Shown: one piece after another, positions 1-6,854 of the stretch
How positions within the stretch are numbered: position 1 is the stretch's first letter
Layout of the letters: the number at the start of each line of letters is the position of its first letter
Origin: Rodentibacter genomosp. 1
GTDB taxonomy: Bacteria; Pseudomonadota; Gammaproteobacteria; Enterobacterales; Pasteurellaceae
Length of the DNA: 64,000 nt
NCBI RefSeq assembly: GCF_001999285.1
Contig: NZ_MLHN01000010.1
Location: forward strand, 30,082-94,081
Direction: 5' to 3'
The notes under the pieces: generated by a model
What the model was told of the DNA's origin: nothing
Databases searched by the model: none
What the model saw: the letters and a program-made list of their open reading frames with translations, nothing else
Made by a program: the position numbers and the translations under genes

Positions 1-146
1 GCAAATCCGCTAGGTTCACTCGTCGCAACGTCCAAAGAGTAAGTGCCTAATTCGTTCCCAATATAACGGACGAACGTGTTTCTTACTATGGCAGAGAGTG
101 TTTCATCCCAAATATAATCCAGTAGTTGTTGATCGGTAATTTTCAT
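1..146 (-). CDS. Partial unknown Mu-like prophage protein (N-terminal 48 residues)
   Basis: An open frame on the minus strand begins with ATG at 146-144, preceded by a good ribosome binding site (AGGAG, 5 bases upstream), and runs off the left edge of the window. The visible part begins MKITDQQLLDYIWDE and has no stop. I do not recognise the family. It is the most distal visible gene of the leftward early operon of the prophage, so it is expressed after the transposition genes. It could be a DNA-modification accessory or a middle-gene regulator, but nothing visible decides this. Confidence 0.55.
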   Translation of the reverse strand, partial: MKITDQQLLDYIWDETLSAIVRNTFVRYIGNELGTYSLDVATSEPSGF

Positions 147-213
147 TTTTTCTCCTGTCGTAAAACTCATTATTCAGCCCACTTTACGTGACAAAATGAG
201 CTGTAAATAGGTT

Positions 214-462
214 TTAATCTTTCTTTGATTTTTGCAGATCGATTGTGATAATTCCCACCCCAACCGCATTGTCGTCTTTCCAACGAATGAAATCTGCAAG
301 CGTTATATGAATCCCGCTCTTTTTCAGCTCCTCTACCTCTGCTCTGGCTTGTTTTTGGAATTTAAACCATTCTTTAAAATCTTCTAAAAATCGGTCAAAT
401 TGTTCATCATTAAGAACTAAAATATCCGTTACTTGCTTAAATTCATAAACTTGGTCAGCCAT
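214..462 (-). CDS. Small hypothetical prophage protein (82 aa)
   Basis: This is an 82-residue acidic, charged, probably helical protein with no signal peptide or membrane segment. Its N-terminus is rich in Asp, Glu and Phe (DEQFDRFLEDFKEWFKF), suggesting an amphipathic helix. The start overlaps the end of the preceding gene by 8 bases, a sign of translational coupling in the leftward early operon. I do not recognise a family, and no function is proposed beyond phage early gene. Confidence 0.6.
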   Translation of the reverse strand: MADQVYEFKQVTDILVLNDEQFDRFLEDFKEWFKFQKQARAEVEELKKSGIHITLADFIRWKDDNAVGVGIITIDLQKSKKD

Positions 463-766
463 TTTCTCGCCCTTCTTGTCTAGCCCATCTCCATCTACTT
501 TTCGGCATTAATTCCGTGACATCTTCTTTCGCCCATTTCAAAAATTTTTGTGCAGTGATTTTGGGATAATTCCTTCCGTTTCTTACTGATGGGCTGTCAT
601 ACCGCACAAAGATGGTTAATTCTCCCTTTTCATCATAACCTGTGCCAATCCATTTAATTTGTCTATCGCCTAATAATGGTGGAAAACCATATTCTTTAGG
701 TCGTTTTGCCGAATAAACCCGTCCGACTTCTAAATCATCAATGGTAAGTTCTGTTTTCATATTCAT
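455..766 (-). CDS. Small hypothetical prophage protein (103 aa)
   Basis: The protein starts MNMKTELTIDDLEVGRVY. A longer frame reaches back to 793, but ATG 766-764 is preferred because it overlaps the TGA of the upstream gene as ATGA and follows a G-rich Shine-Dalgarno sequence. The middle contains RQIKWIGTGYDEKGE, a beta-rich pattern as in small RNA/DNA-binding or SH3-like folds, and the C-terminus is basic (PKSRWRWARQEGRENG). Small proteins of this look are common in the early region of Haemophilus Mu-like phages. The function is unknown. Confidence 0.6.
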   Translation of the reverse strand: MNMKTELTIDDLEVGRVYSAKRPKEYGFPPLLGDRQIKWIGTGYDEKGELTIFVRYDSPSVRNGRNYPKITAQKFLKWAKEDVTELMPKSRWRWARQEGRENG

Positions 767-933
767 TCCCCCAACACCGGCACTATTCGCCACGCCACTG
801 TTTTCATCTCCCGACTTGCCTGATGCAATAATTTCAACGCATCATCATTTTTCTCTTCCAACACATTATCTTTGGCGATTTCCAATAAAGTCTGAATATC
901 GACAATTTGCTGGGCGACATCTGTTTTTGTCAT
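763..933 (-). CDS. Small hypothetical prophage protein (56 aa)
   Basis: A short frame (ATG 933-931, TGA 765-763) encodes 56 residues beginning MTKTDVAQQIVDIQTLLEIA and ending VAWRIVPVLGE. It is almost entirely predicted helix with heptad-like Leu/Ile spacing. It is joined to its neighbours by ATGA-type overlaps on both sides: its start overlaps the stop of the 930-1094 gene, and its stop overlaps the start of the 455-766 gene. This double coupling, and a plain Shine-Dalgarno (GGAGGAAG) upstream, are the main reasons to regard it as real. The family is unknown. Confidence 0.6.
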   Translation of the reverse strand: MTKTDVAQQIVDIQTLLEIAKDNVLEEKNDDALKLLHQASREMKTVAWRIVPVLGE

Positions 934-1094
934 ACTTCCTCCACCTCAACCACATCATCAATTTCAACAATCTTGTGTGGTAAATTGTTTATATCAAAAG
1001 TGTTCAAATCACATTTTTCTAACACTTGTTCATTGCTTTCAGCCTCGACCACAGCCTCAACTAAGCAATAAAAACGGGCTATATATTTCGCCAT
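930..1094 (-). CDS. Small hypothetical prophage protein (54 aa)
   Basis: This frame (ATG 1094-1092, stop 932-930) encodes 54 residues beginning MAKYIARFYCLVEAVVEAES and ending in an acidic tail (IDDVVEVEEV). It has a strong Shine-Dalgarno sequence (GGAGGAAATA before ATG). The pattern 'YCLVEAVVEAESNEQVLEKC' resembles small alpha/beta proteins that recur in Haemophilus prophages and is similar in style to the 1328-1513 product. Coupled by ATGA to the next gene. The function is unknown. Confidence 0.6.
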   Translation of the reverse strand: MAKYIARFYCLVEAVVEAESNEQVLEKCDLNTFDINNLPHKIVEIDDVVEVEEV

Positions 1095-1103
1095 TATTTC
1101 CTC

Positions 1104-1331
1104 CTAATTCGGCACATCATTGTTATTACAGGTGTAGGGATAAAAATCCGCATTCACTTTTGGCGTAATTCCCCCTTTGCTATAATCTTTGTAAACCAAA
1201 TATACAACGCCACTAATACAAGTTTCGTGTATGCTTGCTTCAATCGAAGCTTGTGTGATTTGTTGTTGTGTTGGTCTATCACAGGCAGTTAATGCACAAA
1301 GTGCGGTTAAAATAAAGAGTGCTTTTTTCAT
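1104..1331 (-). CDS. Small prophage-encoded lipoprotein (75 aa)
   Basis: The N-terminus MKKALFILTALCALTAC is a lipoprotein signal peptide: positive start, hydrophobic core, and lipobox LTAC with the modified Cys at residue 17. The mature part is about 58 residues, polar, with two further Cys (C38 and C68 or nearby) that could form a disulfide. It lies in the early operon of the Mu-like prophage, overlapping the upstream gene's stop by 4 bases. Phage lipoproteins made early often block superinfection at the envelope, so exclusion is a reasonable inference, not shown. A USS (1299-1307) lies in the signal-peptide coding part. Confidence 0.7.
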   Translation of the reverse strand: MKKALFILTALCALTACDRPTQQQITQASIEASIHETCISGVVYLVYKDYSKGGITPKVNADFYPYTCNNNDVPN

Positions 1332-1513
1332 TCTTCACTCCCGAAATCATCTTCATTTTCTATTACGTAATTAATTCTAAATTTAAAATCAACGCCGTAT
1401 TGTTCTGCCATTTCGTTTAATATTTCGATGGCGTAGGCTTTGGCGTCTTCTTCACTTTCTGCCTCTGTATCAAAGTCACAAATGGCATTAATATTCACGT
1501 TGTAGATCATCAT
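1328..1513 (-). CDS. Small acidic hypothetical prophage protein (61 aa)
   Basis: A 61-residue, strongly acidic protein beginning MMIYNVNINAICDFDTEAES; the second Met (1510) could equally be the start. The pattern 'DTEAESEEDAKAYAIEILNEMAE' is a helix typical of small alpha/beta proteins of the DpnD/PcfM-like or 'DUF' type found in phages and plasmids. It has a Shine-Dalgarno (GGAGAAA) upstream. Its stop overlaps the start of the lipoprotein gene (ATGA). No function can be assigned. Confidence 0.6.
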   Translation of the reverse strand: MMIYNVNINAICDFDTEAESEEDAKAYAIEILNEMAEQYGVDFKFRINYVIENEDDFGSEE

Positions 1514-1544
1514 TTTCTCCTATGGGTTAAAACACTTTATAAAC

Positions 1545-1557
1545 GCCCCTTAAAACG
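1545..1557. repeat. Prophage 13-mer GCCCCTTAAAACG, copy 1
   Basis: The 13-mer GCCCCTTAAAACG occurs here and at 6855-6867 in the same orientation. Both copies are followed by TTTAAA-rich sequence. This copy lies in the only gap of the early operon (1514-1582); the other is near the prophage end. A protein-binding role (for example transposase or repressor) is possible. Confidence 0.5.
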
Positions 1558-1582
1558 GGTTTAAAGAGCGTTGAAAAGGGTT

Positions 1583-1660
1583 TTAATGTTTAATTAAGGT
1601 CACGATGACCCACGCTAAACACACATAAAATACGCAAAGCGGAATTATTGCCCAATCCAT
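1583..1660 (-). CDS. Putative 25-residue membrane peptide of the prophage
   Basis: A short frame (ATG 1660-1658, TAA 1585-1583) encodes 25 residues beginning MDWAIIPLCVFYVCLAW, a single hydrophobic segment followed by a Lys-His end. The ATG is 2 bases after the stop of the DUF3164 gene and is preceded by GGGGGTATAGGG, a strong Shine-Dalgarno made from the end of that gene. Tight coupling plus a membrane-spanning composition argue for a real micro-protein (holin-like or exclusion peptide are guesses). At this length it cannot be proved from sequence alone. Confidence 0.45.
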   Translation of the reverse strand: MDWAIIPLCVFYVCLAWVIVTLIKH

Positions 1661-1662
1661 CC

Positions 1663-2283
1663 CTATACCCCCGCCACATCTAACGCAATCGGCACATACT
1701 GTTCGCTTTCACCCACGCGTTCATAAAGTCGCACATAGGCTTTGGAACTTACCACTTGCACACTCTCGCTAATCGCCTGCATAGCGTTTTGCCAGCGTTC
1801 GTCTTGAATATCCACCCGTCGTAAGCCTAAAATGCGGGAGGTATTCAAATTGCCTTCTTTATCCACATTAAACGCCCGTTCAATTAAGGCTTTTAATTCA
1901 GGGCGAGAGCCTTCCGACCATTCACTCAAACATTCATCAATCAGCACTTTTGCCGCTTGAATACGCTCATCAAATTGCAGATGGTCGTTAATGGCACGTT
2001 GAATTTTGTATTTGCCGTCATAACTAAATAACGTGATATTGCCTTTTTTGCCGCCCACTTTGGCTTGATATTTTTCCGCAGAGAGTTCAATAAACGCCTG
2101 AATATCATCAAAAACCCCGCCTTTAAACTCGCCAATGGCTTGACTGACTTTTTTGCCTTTTTCAATCCATTCCTGTACCAAGGCATCACGCTCTTTATCA
2201 ATCTCTTTTACTAATTCATCCGGGGTTAAATTGCCCTTGGCATCACGCCAATAGGTTTTGCCCTCAATCACGACTTTTGCCAT
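1663..2283 (-). CDS. DUF3164 family Mu-like phage protein
   Basis: A 206-residue soluble protein that I recognise as the DUF3164 family, found in nearly all Mu-like phages downstream of the B gene. Family features visible here are the opening TYWRDAKGNLTPDELVK, the central IQAFIELSAEKYQAKVGGKKGNITL, the LQFDERIQAAKVLIDECLSEW helix and RRVDIQDERWQNAMQAI. The biochemical role is not known to me; its early-operon position suggests a part in replication/transposition or host takeover. Full length and intact. Start is fixed by AGGTGTAAAA before ATG 2283. Confidence 0.85.
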   Translation of the reverse strand: MAKVVIEGKTYWRDAKGNLTPDELVKEIDKERDALVQEWIEKGKKVSQAIGEFKGGVFDDIQAFIELSAEKYQAKVGGKKGNITLFSYDGKYKIQRAINDHLQFDERIQAAKVLIDECLSEWSEGSRPELKALIERAFNVDKEGNLNTSRILGLRRVDIQDERWQNAMQAISESVQVVSSKAYVRLYERVGESEQYVPIALDVAGV

Positions 2284-2285
2284 TT

Positions 2286-2477
2286 TTACACCTCTTCTTT
2301 ACCTAATTTGATTACAATTAATCGTTTATTTGATTTCTCTCGCCACGCACCTTTTTGTGCGCTCATGCTTTGTATCGTTTTTGGGCATTTGCCCAGTTTT
2401 TTTGCTAATTCATCTGCCGTGCCGTCGCCCAAGTTCTCTTCCCCTCGATAGACGGCATAGATTTGACGACGTGCCAT
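2286..2477 (-). CDS. Small DNA-binding-like prophage protein (63 aa)
   Basis: The 63-residue protein MARRQIYAVYRGEENLGDGT contains a likely helix-turn-helix: TADELAKKLGKCPKTIQSMS at residues 20-39, followed by a basic wing-like strand (NKRLIVIKLG). Such 'YxVYKGDxFLGxGTxxELAxxLG' proteins occur in phages of Gram-positive and Gram-negative hosts. It probably binds nucleic acid, but this is inference from pattern. Only 2 bases separate its stop from the DUF3164 start, so it is part of the same message. Confidence 0.65.
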   Translation of the reverse strand: MARRQIYAVYRGEENLGDGTADELAKKLGKCPKTIQSMSAQKGAWREKSNKRLIVIKLGKEEV

Positions 2478-2488
2478 TGTTCCCCTCC

Positions 2489-2785
2489 TTATTGCAGATA
2501 CTTACGCCAAATAACACGGATACCTTCCACGCTAAATTGCGCTTCTTGGTATCGCCCGTTATCCCGTCCAACGTGGTAAACATAGGCTTTTTGTTCGCGT
2601 TCAAGACGGTCGGTAATCGAATTCGTCATCACACGCACGGTGGGCTTAATCTTTTCAAAATGCACATTAATCACCGTCAACCCCATTTCGTTTAAGCGTT
2701 TCACCGCTTTTTCTACTTGTTCAAGATAACGCAACATCAAATAGTTATTTTTGTTAAGCGGTTTGGCTTGGTTTGTTTGTGTCAT
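2489..2785 (-). CDS. Hypothetical prophage protein (98 aa)
   Basis: A 98-residue basic protein, MTQTNQAKPLNKNNYLMLRYLEQVEKAVKRL. The middle part (LTVINVHFEKIKPTVRVMT) reads as a beta-strand/DNA- or RNA-binding-like segment, and the C-terminal part as strands (AYVYHVGRD, AQFSVEGIRVIW). It lies between muB-like and the HTH gene, with a GGAGGTAACA ribosome binding site. I do not recognise the family. Confidence 0.6.
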   Translation of the reverse strand: MTQTNQAKPLNKNNYLMLRYLEQVEKAVKRLNEMGLTVINVHFEKIKPTVRVMTNSITDRLEREQKAYVYHVGRDNGRYQEAQFSVEGIRVIWRKYLQ

Positions 2786-2795
2786 TGTTACCTCC

Positions 2796-3677
2796 CTAAC
2801 TAATCAACATTTTGCTGTATTGTTCAATCATTGCTGCGCTGATTTGGGTGTCGTTTATTTCTGCCGACCGCACCACTCCGCGCATTAATTTGCTTAATCG
2901 GCGTGCATTGCCCTTACAGGCTTTAATCAGAGGTTCATTAAACTCACTGGTGTTTAATGCACTTTCCGCTAACATCGCTAAATCTTCATCGGGTAGGGCG
3001 TTACCTAAATCACAGGCAAATCCCACTCGGCTATAAAGTTGTGCCAGTTCGTTGTTTTTCCCTTTTAAATTCACTAAGAGGCGTGGCATTCCGGCTAAAA
3101 TCACGCCACATTGGGTCAAGTCGTGAATGCGACGGATAAACTCCAAAGCTCGGGTAGAAAGCAATTCTGCTTCATCAATCATTAGCAAACGCTCTGAGCC
3201 TTTCAGTTTTTCCACAATGCTGGAGAGTACATCATTATTAATTCCCCGACTGTTTGCCCCCACTGCTTCGGCAATCTTGCGGAGCAATACTTTCGGATTG
3301 CAACTTGGATCGGTTTCAATCAATACTGCAGAGCTGTGTTCTTTGGCATATTGTTTCAACATCTGCGTTTTGCCTAAGCCTGCCGCACCATAAATCACGT
3401 TAATTTCACCTTCTGCTTGAGCAAACTGCATGATTTCCATTCCTTGTTTTGCCGTCATCGTTGGGACAAAAGCGTTGTTGTATTTCGCTTCTACCACTTT
3501 TGCTTTTTGGCGGGCTAAAAGCTCATCAACTTTTTCATCCAGCCACTTTGTATCAGTTGGATATTTGTCGTTCAGGTATTGGCTTATCGTGGTACCTGAT
3601 GTATCAAACAAGGTTGCCACCTGTTTTTGGGTCATTTTGTTTGCCTTCATAAAGGCGTGTAATTCTTGGTTTTTCAT
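2796..3677 (-). CDS. MuB-like ATP-dependent transposition target activator
   Basis: An AAA+ ATPase of the Mu B family that binds target DNA, stimulates the MuA transposase and provides target immunity. The N-terminal about 60 residues hold a Cro-like helix-turn-helix (MTQKQVATLFDTSGTTISQYL). Walker A is GAAGLGKTQ (about residue 95) and Walker B RLLMIDEAE (about 160). A MuB-type C-terminal helical domain ends the protein (GNARRLSKLMRG). A frame extends to 3695, but ATG 3677 has a far better Shine-Dalgarno (AGGGGGAG, 4 bases away); the 3695 ATG overlaps the transposase stop and has none. About 293 residues, near the usual 310. Directly downstream of the transposase, as in Mu. Confidence 0.92.
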   Translation of the reverse strand: MKNQELHAFMKANKMTQKQVATLFDTSGTTISQYLNDKYPTDTKWLDEKVDELLARQKAKVVEAKYNNAFVPTMTAKQGMEIMQFAQAEGEINVIYGAAGLGKTQMLKQYAKEHSSAVLIETDPSCNPKVLLRKIAEAVGANSRGINNDVLSSIVEKLKGSERLLMIDEAELLSTRALEFIRRIHDLTQCGVILAGMPRLLVNLKGKNNELAQLYSRVGFACDLGNALPDEDLAMLAESALNTSEFNEPLIKACKGNARRLSKLMRGVVRSAEINDTQISAAMIEQYSKMLIS

Positions 3678-3687
3678 TGTCTCCCCC

Positions 3688-5628
3688 TTACTCATTCACT
3701 AACTTTTTTCTTGCTTCCCACGCCTCTTTTTGTACTCGGGTTAAGAAAATCGGCGTAGGCTCTTCTTTCGGTTTGGCTTTGGTGCGTAGCAACTCAAAGC
3801 TAGGTTGATGTTCAATGGTGATAACAGGGTTCAATTCTGCCTCTGCCAGAGCGATTTTGTTTGCCGCCCGTTTTTTCATTCCCTCGGCACGTTGCTGTTG
3901 TTTTTGTTCAACAAACGGAATCGGGAACGCATTGCGTTTATGGGCTTCAAATTCGGCATTACAGATAAAACTGCCTTCTTTCGTGCGCACCTGTACCCAA
4001 TTAGGGTTATGAATATCGACACAAACCATCACTTCTTGTCCTTGGTAATTCAACAAATCAAGATGGAAATATTTGTGCTTATTCCATTCAATTAAGCCTC
4101 GTTGTGTGGTACGAATAAAGGCTGGGCGTTGAATGTCCCGAAGTTCGTTTTCACTTAAATAAATCATCAAATCAGGATTGCACACCCGTTGATATTTTTC
4201 TGCCGGCGTACAGCCGATTTTGCGGTGAATATGTTCGTGGTTATACCAATGGATCACTTCTGCAATCACCGCTTTTAGCTCCTCCCAAGTGGGTAATTCC
4301 CGTCGGGCTTTTTGCTGTTTCGCGGTAAGCTGTGTACCTTTCCCGTTGCTGTATGCCAATTGGCGGGCAAGCATTTTACGGGTTGCTTCAGGATCGGCAT
4401 TTTTGCCATAATAGGTTTCAAATTGTTCCGCAATGCGTAATCCCACGGTTTTATTAAGTCTTTCAATAATGCCTCGTCCTTGTGGATTTCCGGCAATCCC
4501 CGTGGCGTGATGAATCGAAAAGCGGGGCAAAATACCCGTGATTTCAGCATCTAATAGCTTGTTCTTTTCCCCACCACCGTTATCAGAGTAATAAATGGCG
4601 GGTACGCCGTGTGTCTGAATGCTGTGTCGTAAGGCATCAAGGACAGCAAAACCATTTTCCGCTAAGGCAAGCGACCAACCGACTATCTTACGACTCGCCC
4701 CATCCACAATCATGGTAAGCTCCGGTGTAAACGGTCTCCCATGTATCGGATGTGCCACTTTCATTTTCAGACTATGCCCGTCACCAATCCAAATATCATT
4801 GGCAGCAAAAGGTGACCAATCACGCTCAACATAAGGCAATAACTGCTTATATTTTGAGCCGCTCAAACGTCCTTTTTGTAAAATATGCTTAGGCAATTTA
4901 TTCAATGCATGCCGCACTTGGTCTAAACTGGGTAAGGCATCCAACATATCGGGCTGCTCGTGATAGCGTTCCTGCCACTCTGCACAAAAATAACGGTAGC
5001 TTTCAGCCACACTTAAGGCATTTTTCTGCCTAAAAATCCCCAAGAACCAAGACAGATACCACACATCTTCTGCCTTTTTCGCCATCCTTTTCATCGGGGC
5101 AAGGGCTTTCAAACGTGCTTCCGGCGTATCCGCTTTCTCATAATCCAACACCCACTGATTTAAAGTGCGGTCGGAAAGCGTTCTGTTTTTCCCTTTCTTG
5201 TTATTGGCAAGCTCCACCAACCTCATCAATTCTGCGGAAACCTCACCATGCTTAATTTGTTCACATAAAAACTTAACGGCTTTGTAACGGGGCTGTGCTT
5301 GTTCAAGTTCTAACACTTTCACCACCAACGCCATCCTTGCGTCTGCGGCATCACGCTGTTTTGCCGTCAAGGTTTTTAGATCAACTTGGCGGAGAGCGAG
5401 TGGGGCTTTGGGTTTGGATTTCACAACTGTCACTGCAAATTTGCGGTAAATTTCATCTTGTACCGCCTGTGGCAGGGACGATAGAGCATATTCAACACCA
5501 CCGCCTTTAACCCCCTTTAATGGTTGAGATTGCCATTTTTCTTTTCTAGCTTGTCTATTTACATTGCTTGGATGTTTAGATAATCCTCCAATGCCAACTA
5601 ATTCTTTTGCACTAAACCATAATTTCAT
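3688..5628 (-). CDS. MuA-like DDE transposase
   Basis: The 646-residue transposase cuts and joins the prophage ends during integration and replicative transposition. The N-terminal 55 residues form the Mu-type DNA-binding domain (WFSAKELVGIGGLSKHPSNV then KGVKGGGVEY) that binds the internal activating sequence. The catalytic DDE core is intact: D283 in WIGDGH, D349 in YYSDNGG, E389 in GIIERLN. A Mu-type C-terminal beta-barrel and a basic tail follow, the latter being the site for MuB contact in Mu. Length matches the family (about 660). A USS (around 5163) lies in the coding region. Nothing suggests decay, so the prophage may still transpose if the off-window part is intact. Confidence 0.95.
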   Translation of the reverse strand: MKLWFSAKELVGIGGLSKHPSNVNRQARKEKWQSQPLKGVKGGGVEYALSSLPQAVQDEIYRKFAVTVVKSKPKAPLALRQVDLKTLTAKQRDAADARMALVVKVLELEQAQPRYKAVKFLCEQIKHGEVSAELMRLVELANNKKGKNRTLSDRTLNQWVLDYEKADTPEARLKALAPMKRMAKKAEDVWYLSWFLGIFRQKNALSVAESYRYFCAEWQERYHEQPDMLDALPSLDQVRHALNKLPKHILQKGRLSGSKYKQLLPYVERDWSPFAANDIWIGDGHSLKMKVAHPIHGRPFTPELTMIVDGASRKIVGWSLALAENGFAVLDALRHSIQTHGVPAIYYSDNGGGEKNKLLDAEITGILPRFSIHHATGIAGNPQGRGIIERLNKTVGLRIAEQFETYYGKNADPEATRKMLARQLAYSNGKGTQLTAKQQKARRELPTWEELKAVIAEVIHWYNHEHIHRKIGCTPAEKYQRVCNPDLMIYLSENELRDIQRPAFIRTTQRGLIEWNKHKYFHLDLLNYQGQEVMVCVDIHNPNWVQVRTKEGSFICNAEFEAHKRNAFPIPFVEQKQQQRAEGMKKRAANKIALAEAELNPVITIEHQPSFELLRTKAKPKEEPTPIFLTRVQKEAWEARKKLVNE

Positions 5629-5644
5629 AACAGCTCATCCTTAT

Positions 5645-5866
5645 TTAATCTAGATATCTGCTAGGCCATATATCTTTTGGTTCTTTTCCTAGTGCATCAG
5701 CAATAATTTTCTCGCCTTTTGGATAACGTTTATCAAAAGCATTTCTCAATGTTGTTTTTGCTAATCCATGCTTAATCCCTAATTGAGCTAATGAAATCCC
5801 TTTTTTAATCAATTCAGCTCTAATGTCTGCTCTATGCATATCATTAGATCTTCCTTTTTCTTTCAT
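5645..5866 (-). CDS. ner: Ner-like winged/HTH regulator of the prophage
   Basis: A 73-residue protein of the Ner/Nlp (SfsB) family, which in Mu turns down both the repressor promoter and the early promoter. The HTH is visible as ADIRAELIKKGISLAQLGIKHGLAKTTLRNAF in residues 13-45, followed by the family signature KRYPKGEKIIADALG and DIWPSRY. ATG 5866 follows AAGGA by 9 bases; an internal Met at residue 10 (MHRAD) is an alternative start with a weaker site. First gene of the leftward early operon, next to the operator region, exactly as in Mu (repressor - ner - A - B). Confidence 0.9.
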   Translation of the reverse strand: MKEKGRSNDMHRADIRAELIKKGISLAQLGIKHGLAKTTLRNAFDKRYPKGEKIIADALGKEPKDIWPSRYLD

Positions 5867-6075
5867 TTTGTGCGATCCTTAAAAACTAGTCGTTTAACTA
5901 CTTGATTAAGTACTTAATCACCTACGATTTGAAATATATATCAAATCATTTTCTTAATCAATAGGTGATTTAATAAATTTTTTCAAAATCTTTTTAGTGA
6001 TTATTTAAATCATTGATTTTGCTTAACTTAATCATTTGAATATTTTAATCCCATTTTGATTAAGAAAGGTGCTTT
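5867..6075. promoter_or_regulatory. Prophage operator/early-promoter region
   Basis: This 209-base gap between the divergent ner and repressor genes is AT-rich and packed with TGATTAA/TTAATCA motifs. It holds a perfect 18-base palindrome, TGATTAAGTACTTAATCA (5903-5920), and an adjacent inverted repeat with arms GATTTGA/TCAAATC (5926-5947). Further TTAATCA or TGATT half-sites lie near 5954, 5966, 5998, 6012, 6029 and 6056. By analogy with Mu these are repressor and Ner operators and the internal activating sequence. A possible rightward repressor promoter is TTGCTT (6019-6024) / TATTTT (6041-6046), spacing 16. Confidence 0.75.
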
Positions 6076-6789
6076 ATGAAATCATCTGATAAAGTCTGGT
6101 TTACTGCCAAAGAATTAGAGGGGCTAAATGGTCTTCCTTCTCATGCGACAAACATTACAAGGAAAGCTAAAAATGAAAATTGGATAACTAGGGAGGCTAA
6201 AGGTGTAAAAGGGGGAGGGTTTGAATATCATATATCAAGTCTACCAAAGCTGACCCAAATGTCTTTAGGATTTAGAGATGGAATACAAGCGATAATAAGT
6301 AATTTACATGATTCAGCCGAAAAACATGCAATAAAAGAAAATGGCTTTGCTGATTTCAATCAAGTTAATCCCGATTATTATGAACCTATTGATGACTTTA
6401 GAGACGTTAGAGTTTCTGCTGGGTTGGGTTCTGAAAACGAAGAACAATATGAACCCGCTTACATAATGGTTGAAAGCTCTTGGTTTCAAAGAACTGGGAT
6501 TAAATCTAAAGACTGTGCAATGTTTACAGTCAAGGGTGAAAGCATGGAACCAACTTTAAGGGATGGCGAAGAGATTATTGTAGACCGCTCAAAACGCCAA
6601 TTACAAGAGGGTAAAATTTTTGTCCTAAATCACGGTGGTGCAATGTTAGTGAAAAAAGTGCAATTTACCTATGAGGGGATTGAGTTGTTAAGTGATAACA
6701 CCGCATACCGCCCCATAAAAATTACCAATGAAGAAGCCGACAGATTACGTGTTATCGGACAACTTGTGAGAGGATATCGTAATTTTTAG
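6076..6789 (+). CDS. Mu-like phage repressor with S24 (LexA/CI-type) peptidase domain
   Basis: The 237-residue repressor keeps the prophage silent. Residues 6-57 are a Mu-type DNA-binding domain nearly identical in pattern to that of the neighbouring transposase (WFTAKELEGLNGLPSHATNI, KGVKGGGFEYHISSLP). Residues about 130-235 are an S24 peptidase domain with the catalytic Ser156 in VKGESMEPT and Lys193 in AMLVKK, 37 residues apart as in LexA (S119/K156). A-G at 115-116 (VSAGLG) is a plausible self-cleavage site. This predicts RecA-dependent, DNA-damage-driven induction, unlike the ClpX-controlled c repressor of Mu itself. Shine-Dalgarno AAAGGTG precedes ATG. Confidence 0.9.
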   Translation: MKSSDKVWFTAKELEGLNGLPSHATNITRKAKNENWITREAKGVKGGGFEYHISSLPKLTQMSLGFRDGIQAIISNLHDSAEKHAIKENGFADFNQVNPDYYEPIDDFRDVRVSAGLGSENEEQYEPAYIMVESSWFQRTGIKSKDCAMFTVKGESMEPTLRDGEEIIVDRSKRQLQEGKIFVLNHGGAMLVKKVQFTYEGIELLSDNTAYRPIKITNEEADRLRVIGQLVRGYRNF

Positions 6790-6818
6790 CTATTACAGCA
6801 ATTTAAAACCAATAAAAA

Positions 6819-6837
6819 AGGCTGGATAACCCAGCCT
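6819..6837 (-). terminator. Leftward intrinsic terminator beside the repressor
   Basis: Arms AGGCTGG (6819-6825) and CCAGCCT (6831-6837) around a 5-base loop. The T tract lies on the left side (AATAAAAAA read on the plus strand), so it works for leftward transcription, that is for transcripts coming from recQ, not for the repressor message. Confidence 0.75.
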
Positions 6838-6854
6838 GCCATTCATAATTTAAA

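Noticed and set aside
5645..5866. Ner-like gene as a Cro or Xis homolog
   Set aside because: The KRYPKGEKIIADALG and IWPSRY pattern and the position before the transposase fit Ner/Nlp better.
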